Notes: generated from the letters alone by a model not told the origin. A stretch of 64,000 bases of DNA from Saliphagus infecundisoli (GCF_020177375.1 NZ_JAIWHV010000003.1:153943-217942); one strand, 5' to 3'; shown: positions 9,346 to 18,242, counted from the stretch's first letter. Made by a program: numbers and translations.

Positions 9346-9854
9346 GAGGGATAGTCTGGATCGAGGTCGACGCCGCTGTCGGCGATCGCCTCCTCGGTGA
9401 GTTCGGGGTGGTCGTCCGGGCTGACCGTCGGCGGCTCGGGGAGGTCCTCGGGGTCGGTCTCGACGTACTCCATCCCCTCGTAGCCCTCGGGGGCCCGTCC
9501 GCCGTCCGCGAACCACTCGAAGAAGGCGTCCTCGAGCCCGTCCGTTCCCCGATGCTCGTCGCCTCCCTCCCGGCGGAACCAGTAGACGAAGTCGGGTTCG
9601 TGCTCCTCACAGAGGATCACCTCGTCCAGGGGCTCGCCGTAGACGTACTGGGCGGTGTTACACGCCTCCAGGTCGGCGTCGCCGTGGATCAGCCAGCAGG
9701 CGTTACACGGTGCGTTGTAGATCGATCCCAGCCGGACGATCCGTTTCCGGTCCTCGGGGGACATCTCCTCGAAGGGGAGGAACTCGCCGTCGTCGTCGAG
9801 GATTGCCGCCTCGTCGAAGCGCCATCCGAGCATCCCGATGCTCACCTTGCCCAT
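9342..9854 (-). CDS. Conserved hypothetical protein with putative zinc site
   Basis: 170 residues, very acidic, not assigned to a named family. An N-terminal MGKVSIGMLGWRFDE is followed by a cysteine cluster, CNAC, then EACNT, then ILCEEH, which could bind zinc. A Pro/Asp-rich low-complexity C-terminus follows (DPEDLPEPPTVSPDD). It is co-transcribed with the TrmJ-like methylase downstream (start/stop overlap GTGA), suggesting a role in RNA modification or translation, but nothing in the sequence proves that. Confidence 0.75.
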   Translation of the reverse strand: MGKVSIGMLGWRFDEAAILDDDGEFLPFEEMSPEDRKRIVRLGSIYNAPCNACWLIHGDADLEACNTAQYVYGEPLDEVILCEEHEPDFVYWFRREGGDEHRGTDGLEDAFFEWFADGGRAPEGYEGMEYVETDPEDLPEPPTVSPDDHPELTEEAIADSGVDLDPDYPS

Positions 9855-9889
9855 ACGGGGGCTACGGAGCCGGGAGGGGAAAAGGCGTA

Positions 9890-11980
9890 CTACTCGATCG
9901 AGATGGTCCAGTCGCCGTCGGCCTCAACGTTGAGCCAGACCGCGCCGCCGGCGCTGTACGAGCGGTTGTTGTCGAACTCGCCCTCGTCGTAGATCACCTG
10001 CTCCCAGTTGCCCTCGGTGTCGTAGCCGTCGACGATGAACTCGCCGGAGCCGTCGTGGGTCGCCTGGAGGGAGACGCCGCCCTCCGTCCACAGCGGCCCG
10101 ATGTACGAGGAGCCGCTTCCCGACGCTTCCGTCGGAAGCTCCGCCAAGTCGTCGCTGTGGACCTCCGGCTGTTCGATCTCGATCGTCCAGTCGCCGTCGG
10201 CCTCGACCTCGAGGGTGTAGCTCCCGCCGCCGACGGCAAAGGCCGACTCCCCGGAGCCGCTCCCGGCCGTCGAGACGACGAGTTCGTTCGGAAGTTCGCC
10301 CTGGACTTCGACGACGAACTCGCCGGAGCCGCCGTGTTCGAAGCTCGCGAGCGCGATCCCCGCCTGGAGGTCGAACTCGCCCGTCGAACCGCTTCCGGAG
10401 CCCTCGAACTCGTGAGAGGGGCCGGCCTCCAAGAGCGTCCCCTCCTCGCGTTCGGGGGTCTCGGAAGACTCGGAGTCGCCGTCGCCGGCGTCGATCCCCC
10501 CGTCGACCAGCGCCGACGGCGTGACGACGTCGAGCCCCCGTTGTTCGATGTGGTTGACGAGCTCCTCGAAGTCCGAGACGGGCATGAATTCCCCGGAGGC
10601 GTCCTCGGCGGCGTCGTCGGCGACGATCCGGGGGACCCGGATCACGACGAGCTGGTTGTACTGGTCTGCGAGGTTGATCTGGCGGCGGACGCCGTCGTGG
10701 AGCGCCATCCCCCAGAACGTCGAAACCGTGTGGATCCCCGTCGGCGGAGCCGCGGTCGGGTTGTACCCGAACAGGAAGCCCGACTCGTGGACGTCCCTGA
10801 CGATCTCTACGGTCTCCCGGCTCATTCGGTCGTCGGGCGCGAAGAAGTGTCGTGCGCCGTCCTCGAACCCCTGATCGGCGAGGAACTCCTGGCCGTTCTC
10901 GATGATGTCGCGTTGCTGTTCGGGCGGGCGCTCGGGCAGCGCGCCCGCGTTTGCGGGGTGAGAACAGACGTCCCAGCCCCGGTCGCGGAGTTCGGTTAGC
11001 TCCTCTACGCCCATCCGGCCCGAGCTGCCGATCGCGCGCGGGTCGATCGGCAGGGCCGCGGGCCACTCGCGCTCGGCGAGGTTGGGGATCGCGACCTCCC
11101 GGTGGGACTCGATCCCGCCGTAAAACGCGAGGATCGCCTTCCCGTTGTCGGGAGTCTGGGTCCGCCGGAGGTCGTCGGCGACAAAGCGGGTCGGTCCGTC
11201 CTCGGGCCCGAAGACGGTCAGGCGTAACTCGGTGACGTTCGTGAGGTCCGGGGTGCCGTGTTTCGACGTGTAGCCGAAGTCCACCCGGAACCAGTCGTCG
11301 AGGCCCTCGGGGACGATCCGGTTTGCGGTGAGGTGGGTCCCCCGCTCGGGGGCGATGACCTCCATGACGACCCGCCGGGCCGACTCGGCTTTGATCGCCA
11401 TCGAGAGCGTCCAGTTCTCGAGGTCGATCCCGTCGGGGAAACCCATTGCCATCACGGCCGCGTCGTCCTCGCTCTCAACCGCGATCGCCTGTGATCCCGT
11501 CCGTGCCTCCTCGGAGGCGGCTTCGGGGACCCCGGTGTGGACCACCCAGTCGCCGAGGCTCTCGAAGTCCGAGACGACCTCGCCGTACTCGATCGCCGGC
11601 CAGCGGGGCAGTTCCGCGTCGGACGCTCCCTCGTCGGTTTCGTTTCCATCGGTCTCGTTTCCATCGGTCTCGTTTCCATCGGTCTCGTTCCCGTCGGTTT
11701 CGTTGGTCTCCGTCTCGTTTCCGCCCCCGTCGCTCTCGTTGTCGACGGTCTCGTTGCCGTCGCTCTCGTTTTCCGTCTCGGTGGTTTCGGTCTCGGTTTC
11801 CTCCGATTCTTCCTCGTCCGTCTCGTTCGTCCCGTTCTCGGTCGCCGTCTCCGTGGAGTCGTTTTCCTCACCGGACTCGTTTTCTTCCTCGTCCCCCGAG
11901 AGCGACTCGGTACAGCCGGCCAGCGGGATCGACGCCCCGAGCGCCGTCAACATGGTCCGTCGCGACGGTCCGTTATCCAT
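9890..11980 (-). CDS. Tat lipoprotein with polysaccharide deacetylase-like domain
   Basis: 696 residues. The N-terminus SRRTMLTALGASIPLAGC is a twin-arginine lipoprotein signal with the lipobox cysteine at about 23. An acidic Glu/Thr/Asn stalk with NETDG repeats follows (about 30-115). Next is a jelly-roll-like region (GDWVVHTGVPEA, residues about 120-270), then a NodB/polysaccharide-deacetylase-like (beta/alpha) domain (ILAFYGGIES, WDVCSHPANAGALP, FFAPDDRMS). The C-terminus has two similar beta modules (HGGSGEFVVEVQGE and HDGSGEFIVDGYDTE), each ending in DGDWTISIE-type strands. It probably acts on surface glycan or glycoprotein outside the cell. The canonical metal-binding Asp-Asp/His set is not obvious, so catalysis is uncertain. 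Confidence 0.78.
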   Translation of the reverse strand: MDNGPSRRTMLTALGASIPLAGCTESLSGDEEENESGEENDSTETATENGTNETDEEESEETETETTETENESDGNETVDNESDGGGNETETNETDGNETDGNETDGNETDGNETDEGASDAELPRWPAIEYGEVVSDFESLGDWVVHTGVPEAASEEARTGSQAIAVESEDDAAVMAMGFPDGIDLENWTLSMAIKAESARRVVMEVIAPERGTHLTANRIVPEGLDDWFRVDFGYTSKHGTPDLTNVTELRLTVFGPEDGPTRFVADDLRRTQTPDNGKAILAFYGGIESHREVAIPNLAEREWPAALPIDPRAIGSSGRMGVEELTELRDRGWDVCSHPANAGALPERPPEQQRDIIENGQEFLADQGFEDGARHFFAPDDRMSRETVEIVRDVHESGFLFGYNPTAAPPTGIHTVSTFWGMALHDGVRRQINLADQYNQLVVIRVPRIVADDAAEDASGEFMPVSDFEELVNHIEQRGLDVVTPSALVDGGIDAGDGDSESSETPEREEGTLLEAGPSHEFEGSGSGSTGEFDLQAGIALASFEHGGSGEFVVEVQGELPNELVVSTAGSGSGESAFAVGGGSYTLEVEADGDWTIEIEQPEVHSDDLAELPTEASGSGSSYIGPLWTEGGVSLQATHDGSGEFIVDGYDTEGNWEQVIYDEGEFDNNRSYSAGGAVWLNVEADGDWTISIE
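11637..11705 (-). repeat. 15-bp tandem repeat encoding NETDG units
   Basis: Within the lipoprotein stalk the plus strand shows GTCTCGTTTCCATCG repeated in tandem, three near-perfect copies followed by degenerate ones. On the coding strand each unit encodes Asn-Glu-Thr-Asp-Gly. Near-identity at DNA level suggests recent slippage expansion, so copy number may vary between strains. It would lengthen an acidic, possibly glycosylated cell-wall spacer. Confidence 0.8.
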
Positions 11981-12255
11981 ACGCGGCCGTTGGGTTCGCG
12001 GTACTTGTTAATACGGATGTTAAGCCGAGCCCCGCGGTCGCGGGAAAACGATCGGAAGACCCCACGCAGTAGGGCACTCGTCGCGCACTTATGGGTCCGA
12101 TAGCAACGGAACCGACCGCGAATCAGCGCTCGCGGCGGACGGTCGGGGCCGCGGCTGGACCGCCGCCCGGTCGGGCTCCAGCTCCGATCGACCGTCACGA
12201 AACGCCGAATTGGCCGGCATAGTTAATGTATTCCTGCCCGATACTCCCCACGGGA

Positions 12256-13074
12256 ATGGACACCGAACGGCTCATCGAACTCGTCAGACGGGGGCCGGTG
12301 CTCGAGGCGCTCCTCGAGGAGGGGACGATGGATCGCCGCGAGATCGAACGACGCCTCGGGGTCTCGCGGTCGACCGTCCACCGGTCGACCGGATCGCTCC
12401 GGGACAGCGGGCTAGTCGAGCGCACCGACGGCGCGTTCTCGCTCACGCCGCTCGGGGAGGTGTGCGCCCGGGAGGTCACGGGCCTCGAGCGGACCGTCGG
12501 GACCGCCTGGGAGATCGCCCCGATCCTGCGGGCGGCACGCGACCACGACATCGCCCTCGACGTCGAGACGTTCGTCGACGCGACCGTGACGACCGCCGCG
12601 CCGGGCAACCCGTACCGTCCGGTGGCCCGGTTCATGTCGCTGCTGGAGGACACCGACACCCTGCGTGGCCTCGACCCCGCCTCGATCAACCCCCTCCACA
12701 TAGACGAACTCTGCGACCGGATCGCCGACGGGATGGTAACCGAGGCGGTCTTTCCGTCCGCCGTGCTCGAGGAACTCCTCGTCTCGAACCCCGAACGCGC
12801 ACGGACGGTCGTCGAGAGCGGGAACCTGGTACTGCTCGCCCACGACGACCTTCCCTTCGGGCTCACGATCTGTGACGACCGGGTCGGCGTCGGGGTCTAC
12901 GACGACGAAACTGGGCTGTTGCGAACGTACGTCGACACGGACTCGCCGGCCGCACGGGAGTGGGCCGACGCCGTCTTCGCCGAGTACCGCTCGGCGGCGA
13001 CCACCCTCGTCGAACACGACGAACTCTCGGAGTTTCCCTCGGCTCGAGCCATGGCCGAGGACGGCTCCGGCTGA
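12256..13074 (+). CDS. Winged-helix transcriptional regulator with ligand-type C-terminal domain
   Basis: About 272 residues from ATG 12256 (MDTERLIELVRRGPV). The N-terminal winged helix (about 5-75) has a clear recognition helix, RREIERRLGVSRSTVHRSTG, followed by the wing LVERTDGAFSLTPLGE. The C-terminal portion (about 90-265) resembles the sensor domain of haloarchaeal/methanogen FilR1/DUF1724-like regulators, with LLAHDDLPFGLTICDDRVGV near its end. A TATA-like CATAGTTAATG lies 25-35 bases upstream (12219-12230). An upstream in-frame ATG at 12226 lies within the promoter region and is less likely. It diverges from the lipoprotein gene across 275 bases. Target genes are unknown. Confidence 0.8.
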   Translation: MDTERLIELVRRGPVLEALLEEGTMDRREIERRLGVSRSTVHRSTGSLRDSGLVERTDGAFSLTPLGEVCAREVTGLERTVGTAWEIAPILRAARDHDIALDVETFVDATVTTAAPGNPYRPVARFMSLLEDTDTLRGLDPASINPLHIDELCDRIADGMVTEAVFPSAVLEELLVSNPERARTVVESGNLVLLAHDDLPFGLTICDDRVGVGVYDDETGLLRTYVDTDSPAAREWADAVFAEYRSAATTLVEHDELSEFPSARAMAEDGSG

Positions 13075-13286
13075 GAGGGGCGATGGAAGAGGTATCGACC
13101 GATCGGACTTCCGTGTCGCGATCGACGGTGCAACGGGATACATCCGAGCCTATGAGCACTACCCGGTCCACACCGGATGGCATAGGCTCCCGTTCGAGCG
13201 GCGAGCGATCCCCTGCAGGGCGTGAGGTGGCCGATAACCTCGGAGGACCCAGAGGATTAACATCGAGTAGAGTCTACGGCCCTCCC

Positions 13287-13948
13287 ATGACCCTCACTAC
13301 GGAGTTCGTTATCCGCTCGTCCGCCTTGCGGAATCGCTCCCGTCGAAGCGAGTCGAGTGCGTACATGGTCTCTATCACGAGGGGAACTCGCGGGTATTCG
13401 TCGTCTATCTCGAGCCGACCGACGAGGTGTCAGAAGAAGACCTCTCGGCTCTCGCCGAGGTCGTAGAAACGGCCCCGCTCGGACGCGCAAGCGGCAGAGA
13501 CGTCTACCAACTCACGACCGAACTGGAGGATGTCGTCTCGGAGGCCTTCGCCCCCGAACGGTTTACTGCAACCCAGATGGAGCCGACGGTCGTCACGCCC
13601 GAGGGCTGGTACGAGAAGAAGCTCTTTCAGAACTACAACGCGTTCAGCGGAATGCGAACACGGTGTGAGGAGTACGGGATCGAGATCGACTTGGTTTCGA
13701 TCTCTCAGAACCCTCCCGAGGACGACGGGTCCTCTCAGTACGGGCTGACCGATCGGCAACACGAGGCGCTCCGACTGGCGATCAGCCGGGACTATTACGA
13801 AAGCCCGCGTCAAGCCAGTACCGAAGAACTGGCCGACGAGATGGACATCTCGCAACCGTCCATGTCGAGTCTCCTCCGGCGCGGCGAACGTCAACTCCTC
13901 ACTACGGCGCTCGGTTCACAACCACGGGTAGACGCGCTTACCAGATAG
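13287..13948 (+). pseudogene. Frameshifted HTH_10 (Bat-type) regulator
   Basis: The 3' part (from GTG 13427, 173 codons) carries a bacterioopsin-activator-like HTH_10 domain: GLTDRQHEALRLAISRDYYE then STEELADEMDISQPSMSSLL. The family's N-terminal domain is present upstream in two frames. An ATG at 13287 gives MTLTTEFVIRSSA in one frame, while LVRLAESLPSKRVECVHGL and YHEGNSRVFVVYLEPTDEV continue in the other frame into the HTH part. The switch falls near 13312-13325 and needs a net one-base loss (or 3n+1). Either the gene is inactivated, or a truncated HTH protein is made from GTG 13427, or the base call is wrong. Confidence 0.72.
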
Positions 13949-14077
13949 CATCTCAGCCGTATTCCCTCTCGGCCTCGGCTCAGCGGATAGTAGCAGGATC
14001 GGAGTTCGAAACCGGATCCGGCACTCGTCTTTCGAAGATCACCTGCGGTAGACACCTCGTTCAGTTCCGCGGTCGCG

Positions 14078-14087
14078 TATTTAAAAA
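14078..14087 (+). promoter_or_regulatory. TATA box upstream of SDR gene
   Basis: GTATTTAAAAACC sits in a GC-poor patch about 55 bases before the ATG at 14140 and matches the haloarchaeal TATA consensus TTTAAA. A short 5' leader is implied. Confidence 0.6.
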
Positions 14088-14139
14088 CCCTTTTTAGACA
14101 GCACAACTCCGAAACGTATCGCCGGTCGTTTTCCACTCG

Positions 14140-14904
14140 ATGTCAATGGACCTCGGTTCGGAACTCGACGAACAGGTCGCACTGGTCACCGGCGCGTCCT
14201 CCGGAATCGGCAGTGCGACCGCTGCGTCACTCGCATCACGGGGCGCACGCGTCGTCCTCGCGTCCCGGCGTGAAGACGAACTCGAGGAGCTCGAAGCCCG
14301 TATCGAGGACGACGGCGGAGAAGCGCTCGTGGTCGAGACGGACGTGACGAACGACGATGATATCGACAACGTCGTCGAGACCACACTCGACGAGTACGGC
14401 CGCATCGATATCCTCGTGAACAACGCCGGCCTCATGCCGCTCGCACATATCGCGGAAGGGGACCGCGAGACGCTTCAGACGACCATCGACGTGAATCTCA
14501 GCGGACTCATCAAACTCACACACGCGGTCGTCCCGACGATGATAGACCAAGAGAGCGGATACATCGTCAACGTCTCCTCCGTAGTCGGGCGATTCCTCCA
14601 GCCGAACAGCTCCCACTACAACGCGACGAAAGCGGGCGTCAAGACGTTCGGCGACTCGCTCCGGCTCGACGTCGCCGAAGAGGGAATCCACGTCGCCACG
14701 ATCGAGCCGGGCTCGGTCGACACCGAACTCCTCGATCACATCCCCGACGACGAGCTTCAGTCGGACGTACGGGAGCCCGTGGGGTCGATGGAATCGCTCG
14801 CGCCCGAGGACATCGCTCGGACCATCACGTTCGTCGTCACCCAACCACCGCGCGTCGACATCAACGAAGTCCTCGTTCGGCCGATCGATCAGGTCCAGCC
14901 GTAA
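14140..14904 (+). CDS. Short-chain dehydrogenase/reductase (classical SDR)
   Basis: 254 residues, the normal SDR length. The NAD(P)-binding Rossmann motif is VTGASSGIGSATA; the structural NNAG motif reads ILVNNAGLMPLA. The catalytic Ser-Tyr-Lys triad appears as VNVSSVVGR and HYNATKAGV. Arg-Arg after the second strand (LASRREDELEEL) favours NADP(H). The C-terminus (RVDINEVLVRPIDQVQP) is typical of YdfG-like oxidoreductases acting on small alcohols or hydroxy acids. The substrate cannot be named. It stands alone with its own TATA box. A truncated SDR remnant lies 210 bases downstream. Confidence 0.9.
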   Translation: MSMDLGSELDEQVALVTGASSGIGSATAASLASRGARVVLASRREDELEELEARIEDDGGEALVVETDVTNDDDIDNVVETTLDEYGRIDILVNNAGLMPLAHIAEGDRETLQTTIDVNLSGLIKLTHAVVPTMIDQESGYIVNVSSVVGRFLQPNSSHYNATKAGVKTFGDSLRLDVAEEGIHVATIEPGSVDTELLDHIPDDELQSDVREPVGSMESLAPEDIARTITFVVTQPPRVDINEVLVRPIDQVQP

Positions 14905-15113
14905 AACGGTAGTAACCTGCGTACGGAGCGTCGTATTTCTGCTCTCCACGCACGAGTCGCTCGGTCGTCACCGGAGCCTCGCCGCTAGTCAACCCACCCG
15001 TTCGCCCGAGAAACCGGCGAACGTCGCGCCTCCCCCGGCCCAGCACACTGGGTATTTAATCACCTCTCCAGATAGGATCGCTTCTATGCCCCCAAGCACC
15101 CATTCTCTGGTCA

Positions 15114-15200
15114 ATGGTTCCGACCGCCCGGCCCGGATCCGACGGACAGGTGTGGCTCGTCACGGGCGCGAGCCGCGGCATGGGATTACACCATGAATAA
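15114..15200 (+). pseudogene. Remnant of a second SDR gene (28 codons)
   Basis: An ORF from ATG 15114 to TAA 15200 encodes DGQVWLVTGASRGMG, the N-terminal strand and glycine-rich cofactor motif of an SDR, and then stops abruptly (LHHE, stop). A TATA-like GGTATTTAAT lies at 15051-15060 in promoter position. Nothing matching the rest of an SDR follows before the MFS gene, so this is a deletion-truncated copy rather than a frameshift. It is too short to be a working enzyme. Confidence 0.65.
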
Positions 15201-15308
15201 CTCGGTCCGACAGTTAGGGAGGCTTCTCGGCATGTTTGAACAGCGATGGCGAACAGTCAGCGAAACGTACTGTACGGCACCCCTTCGTTCGATGGAGGGA
15301 CATGTTTA

Positions 15309-16556
15309 GTGGCGGAAACTAAGAAATCTACGGCGCGCGAAGGGGCCCTCGACTCTGCCCAGGGGTGGCTGATCGTCGCCCTCGGCGTCTGTATGCTCAC
15401 GATGATCTGGGGAACCGTCTTCACGTTCACCGTGTACGCCGACCAGCTCGCCGCCGCCTTTGCCCTTACCGCGCTCCAGGTCTCATCTGTCTTTTCGATT
15501 ACGGCTGCAGTCTTCCTTACCGTCGGGGGGATCTTCGGGATATTCGCTGCCCGATTTTCGCTCCGGCCGGTCCTCGTACTGATCGGTTTCGGTCTGGCTA
15601 TGACCGTCGTTCTCCTTCAGGTCGTCGACTCATACCTCGGCGTCGTCACCACGTTCACGCTTCTCGGCACGGCGGGGGGTACGGCCTTTACGGTCATCGT
15701 CTCGCTGGCACCGCAGTGGTTCGAAACCCACCAGGGACTCGCCACGAGCATCACGATGACTGGGGTCGGCTTTGGTCCACTGGTTCTCCCGTTCGCGTGG
15801 CTCTGGCTTCTCGATGGAACGGGTTTCAGAACCGCTTTCGCTGTTGTCGTTGGCGTGACGACCCTTGTCGTGCTCGTGTCGAGCCTCGTCTATCGTCGAC
15901 CGATTGACCGCTCGAAAAACGCGCGTCCCGTCGACGGAACCTGGCTCCGCGCGAGGGTGGGCGACCCGCGGTTCCAGAGTGCGGCGATTGGATTCCCGCT
16001 CGTTTTTGTCTGGTTCCACGTCCTTTCTGCACATCTCGTTGATATCCTCACTACGAACAGCATCGGTCTGGAGGTCGCTGCAGTGGGGATCAGTGTTATC
16101 AGCGGTGTGAGTGTCGTGAGCCGGATCGGCGGTGGATTCGTCGGCGATCGCCTCGGCCAGCGTGAGACGTTCTTGACGAGTGTGGGCCTCGCCAGTGTTT
16201 GTGCCATCGTACTGCCGTTTGCCCGGTCATCCCTGCTCGTCGTCGTCGTCGTCCTCGCCGGCTTCGGCGTCGCTCTCGGTCCACTCGCCTCGCTCTGGTC
16301 GCCAATCATCCTCACTCGCTTCGGACACGAGAACGCGACGGCGACCGTCGGTTTGCTCAATATCACGATGGGCGGGTTCGCCTTCGTCGTACCGCTTGCC
16401 ATCGGCATGCTTTACCGCGTGACTGGAGGGTACGCTGTTCCACTCGTTACGCTGGGTGTCGGTACCGTTCTCGGGGGCGTTCTCTTCCGCTGGGGGACGA
16501 ACGGAAGACGAGAACAGCGGCTTGGCCGAATTCCTTTCGACGACCGAGATACTTAA
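15309..16556 (+). CDS. MFS transporter, oxalate/formate antiporter-like
   Basis: About 415 residues with 12 predicted membrane helices in two groups of six, split by a charged loop near YRRPIDRSKNARPVDG. The MFS loop motif between helices 8 and 9 reads GGGFVGDRLGQR. The pattern, including APQWFETHQGLATSITMTGV in the first half, resembles the OFA group of monocarboxylate carriers. The GTG start at 15309 is chosen because GGAGGG sits about nine bases before it; an ATG at 15246 would add 21 residues without a good ribosome site. It is followed by a cupin gene with its own TATA box. The transported solute is unknown. Confidence 0.82.
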   Translation: MAETKKSTAREGALDSAQGWLIVALGVCMLTMIWGTVFTFTVYADQLAAAFALTALQVSSVFSITAAVFLTVGGIFGIFAARFSLRPVLVLIGFGLAMTVVLLQVVDSYLGVVTTFTLLGTAGGTAFTVIVSLAPQWFETHQGLATSITMTGVGFGPLVLPFAWLWLLDGTGFRTAFAVVVGVTTLVVLVSSLVYRRPIDRSKNARPVDGTWLRARVGDPRFQSAAIGFPLVFVWFHVLSAHLVDILTTNSIGLEVAAVGISVISGVSVVSRIGGGFVGDRLGQRETFLTSVGLASVCAIVLPFARSSLLVVVVVLAGFGVALGPLASLWSPIILTRFGHENATATVGLLNITMGGFAFVVPLAIGMLYRVTGGYAVPLVTLGVGTVLGGVLFRWGTNGRREQRLGRIPFDDRDT

Positions 16557-16557
16557 A
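16550..16557 (+). promoter_or_regulatory. TATA box for cupin gene
   Basis: TACTTAAATG, overlapping the stop of the MFS gene, lies about 70 bases upstream of ATG 16624 and matches the TTTAAA-type consensus. It suggests that the cupin gene can be transcribed separately. Confidence 0.45.
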
Positions 16558-16623
16558 TGCCCTTTCAAAATAGCACCGAGCTCAAGGGGCAAATACGTCT
16601 CACTGTTGTGCGGGTACAATCAC

Positions 16624-17031
16624 ATGGAGATTACTAGCGGCTGTTCACAACCCGCCAACGAGGGTCCTGAGGAGTACTTCACAGGAAACGCCCGGATCGA
16701 CCCTCTATTCGATCCACAGGACGAGGCCCGCACAGCGGCGGCAAGCGTCACGTTCGAACCGGGCGCTCGCACTGCGTGGCACACTCACCCGCTCGGGCAA
16801 CGACTGATCGTGACGAGCGGCTGTGGTCTCGTGCAACGCGACGGGGGAGAGATCGAGCAGATTCGAGCAGGTGATGTGGTCTGGTTCCCACCCGGCGAGA
16901 AACACTGGCATGGTGCGACGTCGAACAACGCGATGACCCACATCGCCATCCAGGAAGAACAGGACGGGGAGGTCGTCACCTGGCTGGACCACGTCACGAA
17001 CGCGGAGTACGACTCGAGGTCGGATAGCTGA
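16624..17031 (+). CDS. Cupin-domain protein
   Basis: 135 residues forming one cupin barrel. Motif 1 reads WHTHPLGQRLIVTSGCGLVQ and motif 2 reads VVWFPPGEKHWHGATS, supplying the His/Glu ligands for a divalent metal. The family resembles the small cupins fused to or paired with carboxymuconolactone decarboxylases. The start at ATG 16624 (MEITSGCSQPANEGPEEY) matches the usual family start; the upstream open frame overlaps the MFS gene and is excluded. The reaction is unknown. Confidence 0.8.
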   Translation: MEITSGCSQPANEGPEEYFTGNARIDPLFDPQDEARTAAASVTFEPGARTAWHTHPLGQRLIVTSGCGLVQRDGGEIEQIRAGDVVWFPPGEKHWHGATSNNAMTHIAIQEEQDGEVVTWLDHVTNAEYDSRSDS

Positions 17032-17161
17032 CCCGACACCACTCCGGCTGGACCGGCACTCGAGGAACCACCTGGTTATCGGATTATTACGACCCGTTCG
17101 GCCGCCGTCGGCGCTACGAGCAACTCGTTCCGTCTATCAGACGTGAACCCTTCGAAAACTA

Positions 17162-17236
17162 TGGGCGCTGCAGGATTTGAACCCGCGACAGCTTGGTCCG
17201 AAGCCAAGTACTCTGTCCAGACTGAGCTAAGCGCCC
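17162..17236 (-). tRNA. tRNA-Arg (anticodon UCG)
   Basis: Reading the minus strand, GGGCGCU at the 5' end pairs fully with AGCGCCC at the 3' end, followed by discriminator A. The D arm is GCUC/GAGU. The anticodon stem CUUGG/CCAAG closes the loop CUUCGGA, giving anticodon UCG (codons CGA, CGG by wobble). The T stem GCGGG/CCUGC encloses UUCAAAU. There is no intron, and CCA is not encoded. Confidence 0.95.
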
Positions 17237-17351
17237 TCGTGGACGTTCGTTCCGGTCGGTCCGGTATAAGTCACTCGATTCGACCCGTCGGACCGTCCCG
17301 TCCGAGGGCCACCCGACGGCCGGAAACCGAGACGGAAGGGGTATCGGTCGG

Positions 17352-17358
17352 TTTATAC
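17352..17358 (+). promoter_or_regulatory. TATA box for the UbiA-family prenyltransferase gene
   Basis: GGTTTATACC is centred about 27 bases before the ATG at 17382, the spacing expected for a leaderless or near-leaderless haloarchaeal transcript. Confidence 0.6.
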
Positions 17359-17381
17359 CTGATCACCGAACACTCCCGGGC

Positions 17382-18242
17382 ATGACAGGGGGCGTCGGCG
17401 AGACCGTACGCGGGGCCGTCGAGCTGACGCGGCCGGTGAACTCGATCGCCGCGGGTCTGCTCACCGCAATCGGGGCGTTCGTCGCCGGCGAAATCGCCGC
17501 CGCTCCCCTCCACGTGGCCAGTGCCGTCGGAGCGACCGTGTTCGCGACCGCGGCGGGAATGGCGATCAACGACTACTTCGACCGCGAGATCGACCGGATC
17601 AACCGACCCGACCGCGCGATCCCGCGGGGCGCGATCAGCCCGCGGGGGGCGCTCGCGTTCTCGGTCGCCCTCTTCGTCGGTGCGGTCGCGCTGGCGCTTA
17701 CCCTCCCGGCGCTTGCGATCGCGATCGCGGTCGTCAACCTGCTCGCGCTGGTCGCGTACACGGAACTGTTCAAGGGTCTTCCGGGGGTCGGCAACGTCGT
17801 CGTCGGCTACCTCGGCGGGAGTACGTTTCTCTTCGGCGGCGCCGCGGTCGGGAGCGTCGAACCCGTCGTCGTCCTCTTCGCGCTGGCGGCGCTCTCGACG
17901 ATCTCCCGGGAGGTCCTGAAGGACGTCGAGGACGTAGAGGGCGACCGCGCGGAGGGGTTGAACACGCTCCCGATCGCGGTCGGCGAGCGGACCGCGTGGC
18001 TGCTCGCGGCCGCCCTGCTCGCGGTCGCGGTCCTCGCGAGCCCCGTCCCCTATCTCCTGGGGTACTTCGGGGCCGTCTACCTCCTGGTCGTCCTGCCGGG
18101 GGTGGCCCTGATGATCGTCGCGATCGCCGAGGGACGGACGGACCCGACGGCGGGCCAGGAGCGGCTCAAGTACGGCCAGTTCCTCGCGGCGCTCGCGTTC
18201 GTCGTCGGCCGGCTCGCCGCCGGAACCCAGGGGCTGTTGTGA
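17382..18242 (+). CDS. (S)-2,3-di-O-geranylgeranylglyceryl phosphate synthase
   Basis: UbiA-family membrane prenyltransferase of 286 residues, which adds the second geranylgeranyl chain in archaeal ether-lipid synthesis. The two Asp-rich motifs that bind Mg2+ and prenyl diphosphate are intact: NDYFDREIDRINRPDRAIPR at about 62-81 and DVEDVEGDRAEGLNTLPI at about 180. Around eight hydrophobic helices and the short N-terminus before LTRPVNSIAAGLL are typical of DGGGP synthases rather than of quinone or heme O prenyltransferases. It has its own TATA box and is followed by an unrelated ATPase gene. Confidence 0.88.
   Translation: MTGGVGETVRGAVELTRPVNSIAAGLLTAIGAFVAGEIAAAPLHVASAVGATVFATAAGMAINDYFDREIDRINRPDRAIPRGAISPRGALAFSVALFVGAVALALTLPALAIAIAVVNLLALVAYTELFKGLPGVGNVVVGYLGGSTFLFGGAAVGSVEPVVVLFALAALSTISREVLKDVEDVEGDRAEGLNTLPIAVGERTAWLLAAALLAVAVLASPVPYLLGYFGAVYLLVVLPGVALMIVAIAEGRTDPTAGQERLKYGQFLAALAFVVGRLAAGTQGLL

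Noticed and set aside
17162..17236. Possible integration site at tRNA-Arg
   Set aside because: tRNA genes often serve as attachment sites, but no integrase or partial tRNA copy is found nearby and the mobile element lies 43 kb away.
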